Shown one piece after another: positions 6,871-15,004 of a stretch of 15,148 bases of DNA. Source of the stretch: F1-60-MAGs104 sp964355975. GTDB taxonomy: Bacteria; Planctomycetota; Phycisphaerae; Phycisphaerales; SM1A02. A program made the translations under genes and the position numbers. Location: NCBI GenBank assembly GCA_964355975.1, contig CAYHFW010000046.1, positions 1-15,148 on the forward strand, written 5' to 3'. Under the pieces are notes generated by a model that was not told the DNA's origin, searched no databases, and saw only the letters and a program-made list of their open reading frames with translations. Numbering within the stretch: the stretch's first letter is position 1; the number at the start of each line of letters is the position of its first letter.

Positions 6871-8553
6871 TCAGTTGTCGCGCACAGGCTTGCCACCCGT
6901 GGTGTGCCCGGTGGTTTGGCTATTCGCCTTCGATGTGTCTTGACCTTTGGGACTCGTCACTTCGGTTGGTAATCGAGCGACAACTTCGTCGGTGGCGGGT
7001 TCGCGCAAGAGCACTCGATCTCCCTCATCGAGCCCAGAGAGAACTTCTGTCTCCATTTCACTCGACCGACCGATGACGACTTGCTTCTGACTAAAACCAG
7101 CGCCATCGGGGATGTAGACAAATGTCACCGCACCAGAGCGAAAGACCGACTGCACAGGAACGCTCAGCACATCGTTGGCGCTTCCCAACAGAATTGATGC
7201 TTTGCAACGCATGCTCGGCTTGAGCGCAAGCGACTCTGCATCATCGAGCAGCACGCGCACTTTGTAATCGCGACGATTTGGATCGCGCCATCCGCCGCTC
7301 TCTGCGAGCACACTGACGTTCATCACCGTGCCATGAATCGGCGTCGTTGGACTCGCATCACTAAAGATGGTGACCCCTTGATCAGGCTTGATCTGCCCCG
7401 AAAGCGCTTCGCTGACTTTGAGATACGCCACCATCTGCGACGTGTCAGGAATGATCATCGCGAGTTCGTTCGGTTTCAGTTCTGTGCCGGCAGCGAGTGG
7501 AGCAGATTCGCCCGAGCGACCCCATCCACCAGTTTCGAGGCTGCTCGCGTAGACGACGAGTCCGTCTGTCGGAGAGTGAATGGTTGTGTTCTCGAGCGCG
7601 CGCTCTCCTTGCGCGAGTCGCTCACTCGCGGTCTTGGTGCGAAAGACTGAGCTCTCAAAGTCGGATTGCGCTTTGACAATCTCTGAATCTTTCTTCTGCT
7701 CTGTGCGCACGCGTTCGGCAGTTGCCTGGTCAAGATCAGATCGTTTCTTCGCCTCATCTTGTGGACGCTGAAACTTCTCGTACACCTCGAGGTTGAGCGT
7801 GGATTGCTTCACCTTGGCATCTGCTTGGATGAGCGCGATGCGATCTTTCTCATACTCGTCGCGGCTGATGAATCCCTTTGCGACGAGCGACTCTGACTCT
7901 GCGTATCGCTTGCGCAACCGCTCGGCATCGATCGTTGCTGCTTCGATCTCAGTCGCGAGCGTCTGCCGCTTCGAGACGAGATCGCCGCTGATCCATCCCT
8001 CGAGTGCGAGTTGTGCGAGCTGCACTTGCAGGTTTGCCTTCTCGATCTCGCTTGCGCGTTCGTTCTTCTTGATCGCGAGTGCTTGCTCGTTCGAGACTGA
8101 CTCTGCTTGGGCAGTCTTGAGTTTGTCCTGAAGATCCTTGATCTTGTCAGCTGATTCTTCGCTCGCGAACTTCAGAAGCACATCGCCCTTCGCGACGCGG
8201 CGTCCTTCAGGAACAATCTCAGTGATCACCGCGCGGCCCTCGAGCAAGTTGCGCACTTCGACTTGCCGAAGTGCGGCGAGCTCACCAGAGACTGGAATCG
8301 CGATGTCAAAATCGGTGCGGGCAACTGTGTGCAAATCGAGTCCGCGTGCACCAGCCTGGCCGCTTGTTGATCCACCGCGAGAGGCCGCTGTTCTTGTTTC
8401 CCCGCCGCCATTCACGAAGTTGACGGTCGCAACCGCGAGTCCGGCGACGATGATCGAGCCGAGTGCGAAGCGCCATCCAAATCGACGCCCACGCTTTGGC
8501 GTGGGATTCGTTGCGGCTTCAGGCTCGTTGGATGGTGTGAAATCCGCAGACAT
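6871..8553 (-). CDS. HlyD/MacA-type periplasmic adaptor (membrane fusion protein)
   Basis: This 560-residue adaptor would link an inner-membrane exporter to an outer-membrane channel. After a polar N-terminus, one membrane helix (about 29-49) anchors it. The first lipoyl half (about 98-130, EGRAVITEIVPEGRRVAKGD) is followed by about 190 residues of charged heptad-rich coiled coil, then the second lipoyl half (HSPTDGLVVYA, 326-336). Beta-barrel and membrane-proximal domains follow (about 375-520), and the tail is polar. The coiled coil is longer than in typical RND adaptors. I chose ATG at 8553; an in-frame GTG at 8559 is an alternative, placed closer to a weak TAGG. It lies 17 bp after the outer-membrane factor gene, its likely partner. 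No pump gene is adjacent. Confidence 0.9.
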   Translation of the reverse strand: MSADFTPSNEPEAATNPTPKRGRRFGWRFALGSIIVAGLAVATVNFVNGGGETRTAASRGGSTSGQAGARGLDLHTVARTDFDIAIPVSGELAALRQVEVRNLLEGRAVITEIVPEGRRVAKGDVLLKFASEESADKIKDLQDKLKTAQAESVSNEQALAIKKNERASEIEKANLQVQLAQLALEGWISGDLVSKRQTLATEIEAATIDAERLRKRYAESESLVAKGFISRDEYEKDRIALIQADAKVKQSTLNLEVYEKFQRPQDEAKKRSDLDQATAERVRTEQKKDSEIVKAQSDFESSVFRTKTASERLAQGERALENTTIHSPTDGLVVYASSLETGGWGRSGESAPLAAGTELKPNELAMIIPDTSQMVAYLKVSEALSGQIKPDQGVTIFSDASPTTPIHGTVMNVSVLAESGGWRDPNRRDYKVRVLLDDAESLALKPSMRCKASILLGSANDVLSVPVQSVFRSGAVTFVYIPDGAGFSQKQVVIGRSSEMETEVLSGLDEGDRVLLREPATDEVVARLPTEVTSPKGQDTSKANSQTTGHTTGGKPVRDN

Positions 8554-8570
8554 CTGCACGAAGCCTAGCT

Positions 8571-10421
8571 TCAGGCCGGTGGAATCTCGCCTGGTTGCGC
8601 GAGAATTCCTGGTCCGCGTCTATATCGGACCTCCATCCCATCGGGGGCGATGATCTCGCCATCGTCTGAGACGCGAAGTTGCCCGGTCTGGCGCAGATAC
8701 TCAAGAATCGCGATTTGCACTTCGCGCAGGGCGCGCGCCTTGTCGTTTTCTGCAGTGCTGAGTGCATCGACGGCATCTGTTCGATCGCGCGGCGTTGCGC
8801 GGTCCGGGGCCGCATCGATGCTCGCTTGGCGATTGCGTGCGATATCGATGTTGCGATCCTGCAATGAAACGCTGTAGAGCGCGCGGTCGATGCGGCGAAT
8901 CGCTTGGCGCACTTCGACTGCTGCGCCGTTTTGTGCGAAGACAAACGCGCGGTCGAGTTGCTCGAGACGAACTTGAGCCTTACGAACATTCACCTCTTCG
9001 ATCGTGCGATCGAGTGGAAGGTCGATCTGCATTCCGACGGTGTAATCACTGAATGAATCGTCGAGCTGAATGCCATTGAAAAAATCTGGGTTCTTCAACA
9101 TCGATGCCGAGGCGAAAATGTTCGCCCCTGGCAGCACTGCGTTGCGCGCGTTGTCGACTTGGCGTTTCGCGTCGGTCACCTGGTCACGCGTGTTTTGCAG
9201 ATCAAGTCTCCACTCGAACGCCGAGACCACTGCACGCTCAGTATCAACAACAGGAGGATCGAGATCGAGCATCTCGGCGTCGATCACCACTGGAGCATCG
9301 GTTTGGTATCCGATGCGCAACTTGAAGCGATCGACTGCGAACTTGTATGTCTCTTCGAGGGCCGAGAGTCTGTCGATCACGAAGAGTGCTCGCTGCTTGG
9401 CAAGATCTGCTTGAAAGGCGACTTGGCGTCCACTTTCGACGAGTGCATCTTCGCGCTCGATGATGAGTCGCAAACGACTGATCTGATTGCGTGTATTTGC
9501 GATCACCTGTTGTTGCACGACGAGTTCGTGAAAATCACTGAAAACAGCGATGTAAAAACGCCGTCTGAAATCTTCGAAACTGCGCGCGCCATAGACCATG
9601 TTGCGTTTCGATTGAATGAGTCCCTCTTGAGCAACGAGGCCAGCGCCACGAAGCAGTGGGATCGATAGGTTGAGTGCGATGTCGAGCGAATTTGCTTGTC
9701 CCGTCGCGACCGCATCGTTGAGTTGATCGGATGCCTGCGCGAGAATCGTCGCGCTGATCTCGCCGCCGTATGGCAGTTTCTGCCGAAGCGAGAGTTCATT
9801 GACGAGCTGCAACGCCGTCGATTGGGTGCCGTTGATGCCGACACTTTGAATCTGTGGGGTCACCGTGTCGAAGAGACGCGGACTCCAAATGTGTTGCTGA
9901 ATCAGCAGATCGAGTGCAATGAGCAGGTACTGCTCTTCGGCGACCCGGTACTCAAGGCTCTTATTGATGCCGTACTGGACGCTCTTGGCAAGGGTGAGGT
10001 GGACGGCATTCGCGGGGGGCTCGAGTGCCTTGGTGACTTCATAGATTGTCTTGTCGGCGTCGATGATGGCGCGCTTTCGCCCCTCGTACTTGAGCATCTC
10101 TGGAGCAGGGTTGGTCGTCGGTGGCTCATTGAGTCCGGGAGTATCTGGTGTGAAATTCTGCCCCGCATAACGCGACTCAGACTGCTTGATGGATGGCACG
10201 CTCGAGGGTTCACCGATTGACGCGCTCGCTTTTCGCAGCCGCTCTTCAGTCTCTGCGTCGATCACGGCGAAGTTCTGCTGTTCACACGATTGTGTCAAAA
10301 CGAGAGTGATGGCCGCGATTGCGACGTACGACCATCTTCTTGAGTATTTCGCGTAAGATCGCATATCATTCGACGACATTTGAGTATTGTCTTCGATCTG
10401 ATGTGATTTCTGCTTGATCAT
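8571..10421 (-). CDS. TolC-like outer-membrane efflux protein
   Basis: This 616-residue protein resembles the OEP/TolC family of trimeric outer-membrane channels. A basic segment and hydrophobic stretch (RRWSYVAIAAITLVLTQSC, Cys46) look like a signal peptide and possibly a poor lipobox. The residues up to about 115 are a polar Pro-rich linker. Two helical OEP repeats follow, with SLDIALNLSIPLLRGAGLVA and QIDLPLDRTIEEVNVRKAQV as recognisable beta-strand-to-helix passages. The ATG at 10421 is 11 bp after the preceding stop codon. In-frame ATGs at 10379 and 10364 would give a more normal leader length (27 residues to the Cys for the latter), so the true start is uncertain. It should pair with the adaptor encoded directly downstream. 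Confidence 0.88.
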   Translation of the reverse strand: MIKQKSHQIEDNTQMSSNDMRSYAKYSRRWSYVAIAAITLVLTQSCEQQNFAVIDAETEERLRKASASIGEPSSVPSIKQSESRYAGQNFTPDTPGLNEPPTTNPAPEMLKYEGRKRAIIDADKTIYEVTKALEPPANAVHLTLAKSVQYGINKSLEYRVAEEQYLLIALDLLIQQHIWSPRLFDTVTPQIQSVGINGTQSTALQLVNELSLRQKLPYGGEISATILAQASDQLNDAVATGQANSLDIALNLSIPLLRGAGLVAQEGLIQSKRNMVYGARSFEDFRRRFYIAVFSDFHELVVQQQVIANTRNQISRLRLIIEREDALVESGRQVAFQADLAKQRALFVIDRLSALEETYKFAVDRFKLRIGYQTDAPVVIDAEMLDLDPPVVDTERAVVSAFEWRLDLQNTRDQVTDAKRQVDNARNAVLPGANIFASASMLKNPDFFNGIQLDDSFSDYTVGMQIDLPLDRTIEEVNVRKAQVRLEQLDRAFVFAQNGAAVEVRQAIRRIDRALYSVSLQDRNIDIARNRQASIDAAPDRATPRDRTDAVDALSTAENDKARALREVQIAILEYLRQTGQLRVSDDGEIIAPDGMEVRYRRGPGILAQPGEIPPA

Positions 10422-10432
10422 GGTGCGATCTT

Positions 10433-11314
10433 CTACGATCCGACAGTGTGCCAGACCGTCTTGATCTCAATGACTGCATCGAAAGCTCGCGGTGTGCTCC
10501 AATGATCACCCTTCATGAAATCCGCCCGAGGATCGACAAGACGCAGGCGTTTGAAATTCTCGGACACACCAAGTTGTAGCGTCTTTGCGTGATCTTCGGT
10601 GATAGATGCAACAACTGCGTCGATATCGCGGTGTGAAGCGACGGCAGGAATGAGTTCTGATGCGCTCCCAGTCAGAAGATTGAGCACACCGGCTGGAATA
10701 TCGGCACTCGGTGCAGATTCTGCGACGATCAGTGCCGCAACCGGATCCACACTACTCGCCACCGCAACGACCGAGCATCCACATGCAATGGCTGGAAGTG
10801 TGAGGGTGAGGAATCCCAGAAGTGGTGAGGCTTCTGGAGCAAAGACTGCAACAACACCAACGGGCTCAACCTGTGAGAAACAATGAAATGGTCCGCTGAC
10901 TGAGTTGCGCCCGCCGACGATGCTCTCGAGTTTATCGGTCCATCCTGCGAACGAAACGGTTGTGTCGATCGCGCGCACCACCTCGCGCCGAGCATCACCC
11001 TTTCCGACACGTCCACCCATGCGGATTGCGTCGATCAGCTCTTCGCGGCGCCCTTCGAGAACTTCTGCGAGCCGATAGAGAATCTGCCCGCGCAGCGCAC
11101 CGCTCGACGCGGCCCACTTTTCTTGAGCGGATCGCGCCGCTTCGACTGCGTCGCGCAGGTCCTTTCGAGAGGCTTGTGCCGCGTACGCAACAGCTGCGCC
11201 TTTGCGTGCTGCGCGCGCGTCGATCACCGGCGCGACTCTGCCAGATTCACTTCGCGGATATGCGCCGCCGATGAATAGTTTCCAGGTCTTCGTTATGTCT
11301 GCGCGATTGGTCAT
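10433..11314 (-). CDS. Truncated, catalytically inactive aldehyde dehydrogenase-like protein (ALDH16 C-domain-like)
   Basis: This 293-residue protein aligns by eye with the N-terminal two thirds of aldehyde dehydrogenases but lacks the catalytic domain with the active Cys. WKLFIGGAYPRSESGRVAPV (11-30) is the family opening. VGVVAVFAPEASPLL (152-166) replaces the PWNFP motif and loses its Asn. CGCSVVAVAS (178-187) lacks the KPxE lysine, and IDAVVASIT (231-239) replaces FTGS. The end, FDAVIEIKTVWHTVGS (278-293), resembles the usual ALDH C-terminal strand. The ATG at 11314 has a good ribosome binding site (AGAGAGAACGAG directly before it) and avoids overlap with the full ALDH gene 20 bp upstream. 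It probably acts as a structural partner of that enzyme. Decay to a non-functional remnant is the alternative. Confidence 0.85.
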   Translation of the reverse strand: MTNRADITKTWKLFIGGAYPRSESGRVAPVIDARAARKGAAVAYAAQASRKDLRDAVEAARSAQEKWAASSGALRGQILYRLAEVLEGRREELIDAIRMGGRVGKGDARREVVRAIDTTVSFAGWTDKLESIVGGRNSVSGPFHCFSQVEPVGVVAVFAPEASPLLGFLTLTLPAIACGCSVVAVASSVDPVAALIVAESAPSADIPAGVLNLLTGSASELIPAVASHRDIDAVVASITEDHAKTLQLGVSENFKRLRLVDPRADFMKGDHWSTPRAFDAVIEIKTVWHTVGS

Positions 11315-11333
11315 CTCGTTCTCTCTCTGGCGA

Positions 11334-12785
11334 TCACGCCAAATATGCCGCAAGCCCCGATCGCCCACCTTCGCGCCCGGAGCCTGATTCGCGGTAGCCG
11401 CCGAATGGCGCCGATGGATCGAACTGATTGAAGGTGTTGCACCAGATCACACCCGCCTTGATCTGCCGAGCAACTTCATACGCCTTCGAACCGCGGCTCG
11501 TCCAGATGCCCGCACTCAATCCGTACATCGTGTTGTTGGCGCGTGCGACTGCTTCGTCTGGTGTACGGAATGTCATGACTGCGAGCACTGGTCCAAATAT
11601 TTCTTCGCGTGCAATTGTGTGTGATGGTTGCACACCAGTGAAGAAGCATGGACGGCACCAGAAGCCCTTCGTCGCGAGGGCGACGCCATCGCACGCATTG
11701 TGCACTGCCCCCTCGGCAATTCCAGTCTTGATGTAATGCGTGATGCGATCGAGTTGCGCACGACTGTTGATCGCGCCGACATCTGTGTTCTTGTCGAGTG
11801 GATCACCCACGCGCAAACTCGTCATCCTGTGGCGCAACTTTGCGATCACTTCATCGGCAACCGACTCTTCGACGAGCAGTCGACTTCCTGCGCAGCAGAC
11901 CTGTCCTTGATTGGCCCAGATCGCCGAGACGATGCCCTCAACAGCCTGATCAATCGCAGCGTCTGCGAAAATGATGTTCGGACTTTTTCCGCCTAATTCA
12001 AGGGTCAAACGCTTGTTTGTGCCAGCGACCGCTGTCGCGATCGATCGACCAACTTCGGTCGATCCTGTGAATGCGATCTTGTTGATGTCGCCGTGTGAAA
12101 CGATTTCGCGACCTGTCTCGCCAGCGCCTGTGACGATGTTGACAACGCCCGCAGGAAGGTCAACCTCTTGCAAGATCTCTGCGAGCCGCAGGGCCGTGAG
12201 TGATGTTGTTTCTGCTGGTTTCAGCACGACCGTGTTGCCACATGCGAGTGCTGGCGCGATCTTCCATGCGGCCATCAACAACGGAAAGTTCCACGGGATG
12301 ATCTGTCCGCAGACTCCTACGGGTTCGGGCGCGCGCCCGTCGCTCGTCGAGAATGCGAAGCGCAACTTGTCGCACCAACCCGCGTGATAAAAGAAATGCG
12401 CCGCGGCGAGTGGAACATCTTCATCGCGCGTCTCGCGGATGGGCTTGCCGTTGTCCATCGTTTCGAGCACAGCGAGTTCGCGTGCGCGCTCTTGAATGCG
12501 GCGCGCGATTCGATAGAGATACTTCGCGCGTTCGATGGGTGGAGTTCTGCGCCATCCCTTGAGTGCCTTGCGTGCCGCGGTGACTGCGCAATCAACATCT
12601 CTCGCATCGGCGTCGGCAATGCGAGCAAGCGGTGCCTCGGTTGCAGGATTGATTGTGTCGAAGAATTTCCCCGAGATCGGATTGCGAAATGCGCCGTCAA
12701 TGAAGAGCCCATATTGCGGCTTGATCTCAACCTTCGTCGACTCTGGCGCGGGGGCGTACTGCCAAGCTGCTGCTGAACCACTCAT
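11334..12785 (-). CDS. NAD(P)-dependent aldehyde dehydrogenase, catalytically complete
   Basis: This 483-residue enzyme should oxidise an aldehyde to a carboxylate with NAD(P)+. All key motifs are present: PWNFP (164-168, Asn166), LKPAET (188-193, Lys189), FTGSTEVG (239-246), the general base in LELGGKSPN (Glu263), the nucleophile in NQGQVCCAG (Cys297) and EEIFGPV (394-400). It stops at SGLAAYLA, about 15 residues short of a normal ALDH, omitting the C-terminal strand of the YTEVKTVTV type. The next gene, 20 bp downstream, encodes a degenerate ALDH that ends in such a strand. The pair resembles a split ALDH16. The substrate cannot be read from sequence. It is the first gene of the seven-gene minus-strand run and is transcribed divergently from the kinase gene. 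Confidence 0.95.
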   Translation of the reverse strand: MSGSAAAWQYAPAPESTKVEIKPQYGLFIDGAFRNPISGKFFDTINPATEAPLARIADADARDVDCAVTAARKALKGWRRTPPIERAKYLYRIARRIQERARELAVLETMDNGKPIRETRDEDVPLAAAHFFYHAGWCDKLRFAFSTSDGRAPEPVGVCGQIIPWNFPLLMAAWKIAPALACGNTVVLKPAETTSLTALRLAEILQEVDLPAGVVNIVTGAGETGREIVSHGDINKIAFTGSTEVGRSIATAVAGTNKRLTLELGGKSPNIIFADAAIDQAVEGIVSAIWANQGQVCCAGSRLLVEESVADEVIAKLRHRMTSLRVGDPLDKNTDVGAINSRAQLDRITHYIKTGIAEGAVHNACDGVALATKGFWCRPCFFTGVQPSHTIAREEIFGPVLAVMTFRTPDEAVARANNTMYGLSAGIWTSRGSKAYEVARQIKAGVIWCNTFNQFDPSAPFGGYRESGSGREGGRSGLAAYLA

Positions 12786-12791
12786 GCGTGC

Positions 12792-12821
12792 AGTATCGCA
12801 CGATGAACTCGCTCATGGCAA
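12792..12821 (-). promoter_or_regulatory. Possible sigma70-type promoter for the seven-gene run
   Basis: On the minus strand, TTGCCA (12821-12816) and GATACT (12797-12792) are separated by 18 bp. The -10-like box ends only 6 nt before the ATG at 12785, so a transcript from it would be leaderless or nearly so. This agrees with the lack of a ribosome binding site there. The 76-bp divergent gap must also hold the promoter for the plus-strand kinase gene. This is a match by eye to the consensus only. Confidence 0.3.
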
Positions 12822-12861
12822 GGCGTCGCTCAGTGGCTCGCGCGCGGGGTAGTCTGCTGAA

Positions 12862-13551
12862 ATGCCACAGCAAGTCCTCGCGATCGATATCGGCGGAACC
12901 AATGTCAAGTGTCGTGTCGAGAGTGATCCGCAGAAACGGGCGTTCCCATCGGGGCCGACACTCACTCCAGAGCAGATGGTTGCAGGCGTCATCAAGGCGG
13001 CTGAGGGGTGGTCGTTTGACGCAGTCAGCATTGGGCTTCCGGCACCGATCGTCGCCAACAAGCCCGCGCGCGATCCTGTCAATCTCGGCCCAGGCTGGGT
13101 CGACTTTGATTACGCGGGAGCGTTTGGAAAGCCAGTCAAGTTGATCAATGATGCGGCAATGCAAGCAGTGGGTTCGTATGAAGGTGGACGCATGTTGTTT
13201 CTCGGGCTCGGCACCGGACTCGGTTCGTGCTTCATCGCAGATCATGTGATCTTGCCGATGGAATTGGCGCACTTGCCTTATCGCAAGGGCAAGGCATTCG
13301 AGCAATTCGTTGGAGTGAAGGCGCTCAAGAAACTCGGCAAGAAAGAGTGGACGCGCGATGTGCATGATGTGATCGCGATCTTCTCTGCTGCGCTGATTCC
13401 CGACTATGTCGTGCTTGGTGGTGGAAATTCTGTGCGCCTCAAGAAGCTGCCAGAGAATTGCAGGCTCGGCGAAAACGCGAATGCGTTCGTCGGCGGCTTC
13501 CGCCTTTGGACTCCCGAGTGGACGAACTCTGTTTCAGTGCTTCGGAAGTGA
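12862..13551 (+). CDS. ROK-family kinase, polyphosphate-glucokinase-like
   Basis: This 229-residue cytoplasmic sugar kinase resembles polyphosphate glucokinases, which phosphorylate glucose with polyphosphate or ATP. The phosphate-binding loop is DIGGTNVK (9-16), INDAAMQAVGS (95-105) carries the probable catalytic Asp97, and LGLGTGLGS (114-122) is the second phosphate loop. MELAHLPY (133-140) stands in place of the ELGHL segment, and VVLGGGNS (183-190) is near the C-terminus. The cysteine-rich zinc motif of classical ROK proteins is absent, as in polyphosphate glucokinases. At 229 residues it is slightly shorter than the roughly 250-270 usual for that group. The ATG is preceded by a weak GGGGTAG about 10 nt upstream. 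The porin gene begins 56 bp downstream, so a joint role in sugar use is likely. Confidence 0.88.
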   Translation: MPQQVLAIDIGGTNVKCRVESDPQKRAFPSGPTLTPEQMVAGVIKAAEGWSFDAVSIGLPAPIVANKPARDPVNLGPGWVDFDYAGAFGKPVKLINDAAMQAVGSYEGGRMLFLGLGTGLGSCFIADHVILPMELAHLPYRKGKAFEQFVGVKALKKLGKKEWTRDVHDVIAIFSAALIPDYVVLGGGNSVRLKKLPENCRLGENANAFVGGFRLWTPEWTNSVSVLRK

Positions 13552-13572
13552 TGGTGGTCAGCGCGGGAGCTT

Positions 13573-13595
13573 TCTGAAACGAAGGCTGTTTCGGA
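13573..13595 (+). promoter_or_regulatory. Hairpin between kinase and porin genes
   Basis: TCTGAAAC (13573-13580) pairs with GTTTCGGA (13588-13595) over 8 bp with one G-T wobble and a 7-nt loop. It ends 12 nt before the porin start codon, with no T-run after it. It could be an RNA processing or stability element, or a control of porin translation, or it could be chance. It is reported because it is the only clear structure in this 56-bp gap. Confidence 0.3.
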
Positions 13596-13607
13596 TAGCG
13601 TGAGCGC

Positions 13608-14987
13608 ATGATCGAAACGATCGTTTGCACCGCTTTGGTTTCGGCAGCACTCACACAATCCCCAAGCAATCCAGGTTCATCCTTGCTGATCGCGCCGGGC
13701 GGGTCGTTTCTGAATTCTGATCTCAAGCTCACACAGAACTTTGCGGGCATGGATCTCATGCCGCGTACGCCAGCGCTCTTTGGTGGTGCGCACAAAGAGA
13801 CGCAGTACAACATTTTCGACCTGCAACCCAATGCGTTGCCGTGGGGACCTGTGGATGCGCTGCTGCCCGATCCATTTTCGTATTGTTTTTCGCCGGTGCG
13901 CAATCTCGCGATCGCATCGCAAGAACAACTGGGCATGCGGTGGGACATTTACAACGTGACCGTCTATCAAGCATCGACATCATCAATGCCTGGCTTCAGC
14001 GATGGTGAGGGGGTCAACCGATTCAATGTTCGCGGCGATCTCAAACTGTGGGACTTCGGTGGCGGCGCGATGGGTCGAATCACCGCGCAGATGCGCGAGA
14101 CGGATGCCTTTCCACAAAGTAGTGATCTCGGAACGCAGGTTGGTACACAGATCACGCTCGACAGCAACTACACGAGCCATTTGGGCACTCGCCTCGTGCG
14201 ACTTCGATATGAGCAAGGAGTGCTCGACAATCATGTGATGTTTTCTGTGGGCAAGATCAATCCCAATGACTATGTGTTGAACAATCCATTCGCGGGTGAT
14301 GAGACGACACAGTTTCTTGCGTCGATTTTCGATGGGAGCGATGCTGCAGAGAGTGGGTTTCAGGGATACCTCTTGGGCACTGCCTTGTTGGTTGTTCCAT
14401 TCGAAGGCGTCTACGCAAACTTTGTGGCGACCGCGCCATCGACTGCTGCAACCAACGGATTCGGAGCAGACCTCTTAGGAACAGGACTCTGGTGGTTCGC
14501 AAGCGAGGTTGGAATCGTCACAGATTTTCTGGGCGACAAGGATGCTCCTGGCCGCTACTCATTTGGATTCAACACAACGAACTGCTCGTATGAATCGAGC
14601 GACCTCGCGACCTCGAGTTCGGGCAACGGATTCTGGGTGATGGCAACGGAGTACTTCACTCCAGACATTGGAGCGTGGGCGCAGTTCACTTACTGCGATC
14701 CAGATGTTGCGCTGTACAAAAGTGAGTTCACGGCCGGACTAAGTCTCGAGAATTGCTTCGGAAGAAAGCGCGATGGATTCGGCGTGGCGTTTGGATACAC
14801 GACGAATCCAGAGAGCGGTCTCGGTGTGCAGACCGTCACAGAGCTCTACTACCGACTTCAGGTGACGAACTCAGTGCAATTGACGCCAGACATTCAGGTG
14901 ATCACGAACCCAACCAATCCAGTTGCTGGCACCAACGATGGTGGCACCATCGTCGTCTTTGGCATTCGCGCGATGGTGCATTTCTAA
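13608..14987 (+). CDS. OprB-family carbohydrate-selective porin
   Basis: This 459-residue outer-membrane beta-barrel belongs to the OprB family, whose members let sugars diffuse into the periplasm. A short hydrophobic leader (IVCTALVSAALTQS, 5-18) is followed by a mature part with alternating aromatic strands. Family landmarks are FSVGKINPNDY (212-222), NPFAGDETTQFLAS (226-239), VMATEYF (344-350), TELYYRLQVT (411-420) and QLTPDIQVITNPTNP (424-438). The protein ends in Phe after IRAMVHF, as expected for insertion by the BAM machinery. The start lacks a strong ribosome binding site. The upstream kinase could phosphorylate sugars that this porin admits; the inner-membrane transporter needed between them is not in the window. 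Confidence 0.93.
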   Translation: MIETIVCTALVSAALTQSPSNPGSSLLIAPGGSFLNSDLKLTQNFAGMDLMPRTPALFGGAHKETQYNIFDLQPNALPWGPVDALLPDPFSYCFSPVRNLAIASQEQLGMRWDIYNVTVYQASTSSMPGFSDGEGVNRFNVRGDLKLWDFGGGAMGRITAQMRETDAFPQSSDLGTQVGTQITLDSNYTSHLGTRLVRLRYEQGVLDNHVMFSVGKINPNDYVLNNPFAGDETTQFLASIFDGSDAAESGFQGYLLGTALLVVPFEGVYANFVATAPSTAATNGFGADLLGTGLWWFASEVGIVTDFLGDKDAPGRYSFGFNTTNCSYESSDLATSSSGNGFWVMATEYFTPDIGAWAQFTYCDPDVALYKSEFTAGLSLENCFGRKRDGFGVAFGYTTNPESGLGVQTVTELYYRLQVTNSVQLTPDIQVITNPTNPVAGTNDGGTIVVFGIRAMVHF

Positions 14988-15004
14988 ACTTGCGCCCACA
15001 CTTG

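Noticed and set aside
10433..11314. Second ALDH gene as a frameshifted pseudogene
   Set aside because: The frame is open with a strong ribosome binding site, the loss covers several motifs rather than one break, and its end resembles a proper ALDH C-terminus. No continuation of an ALDH catalytic domain is found in other frames downstream, where the TolC-like gene begins.
12727..13365. Minus-strand open frame of 212 codons across the divergent gap
   Set aside because: It is antisense to the ROK kinase, whose motifs are clear, and overlaps the start of the ALDH gene out of frame.
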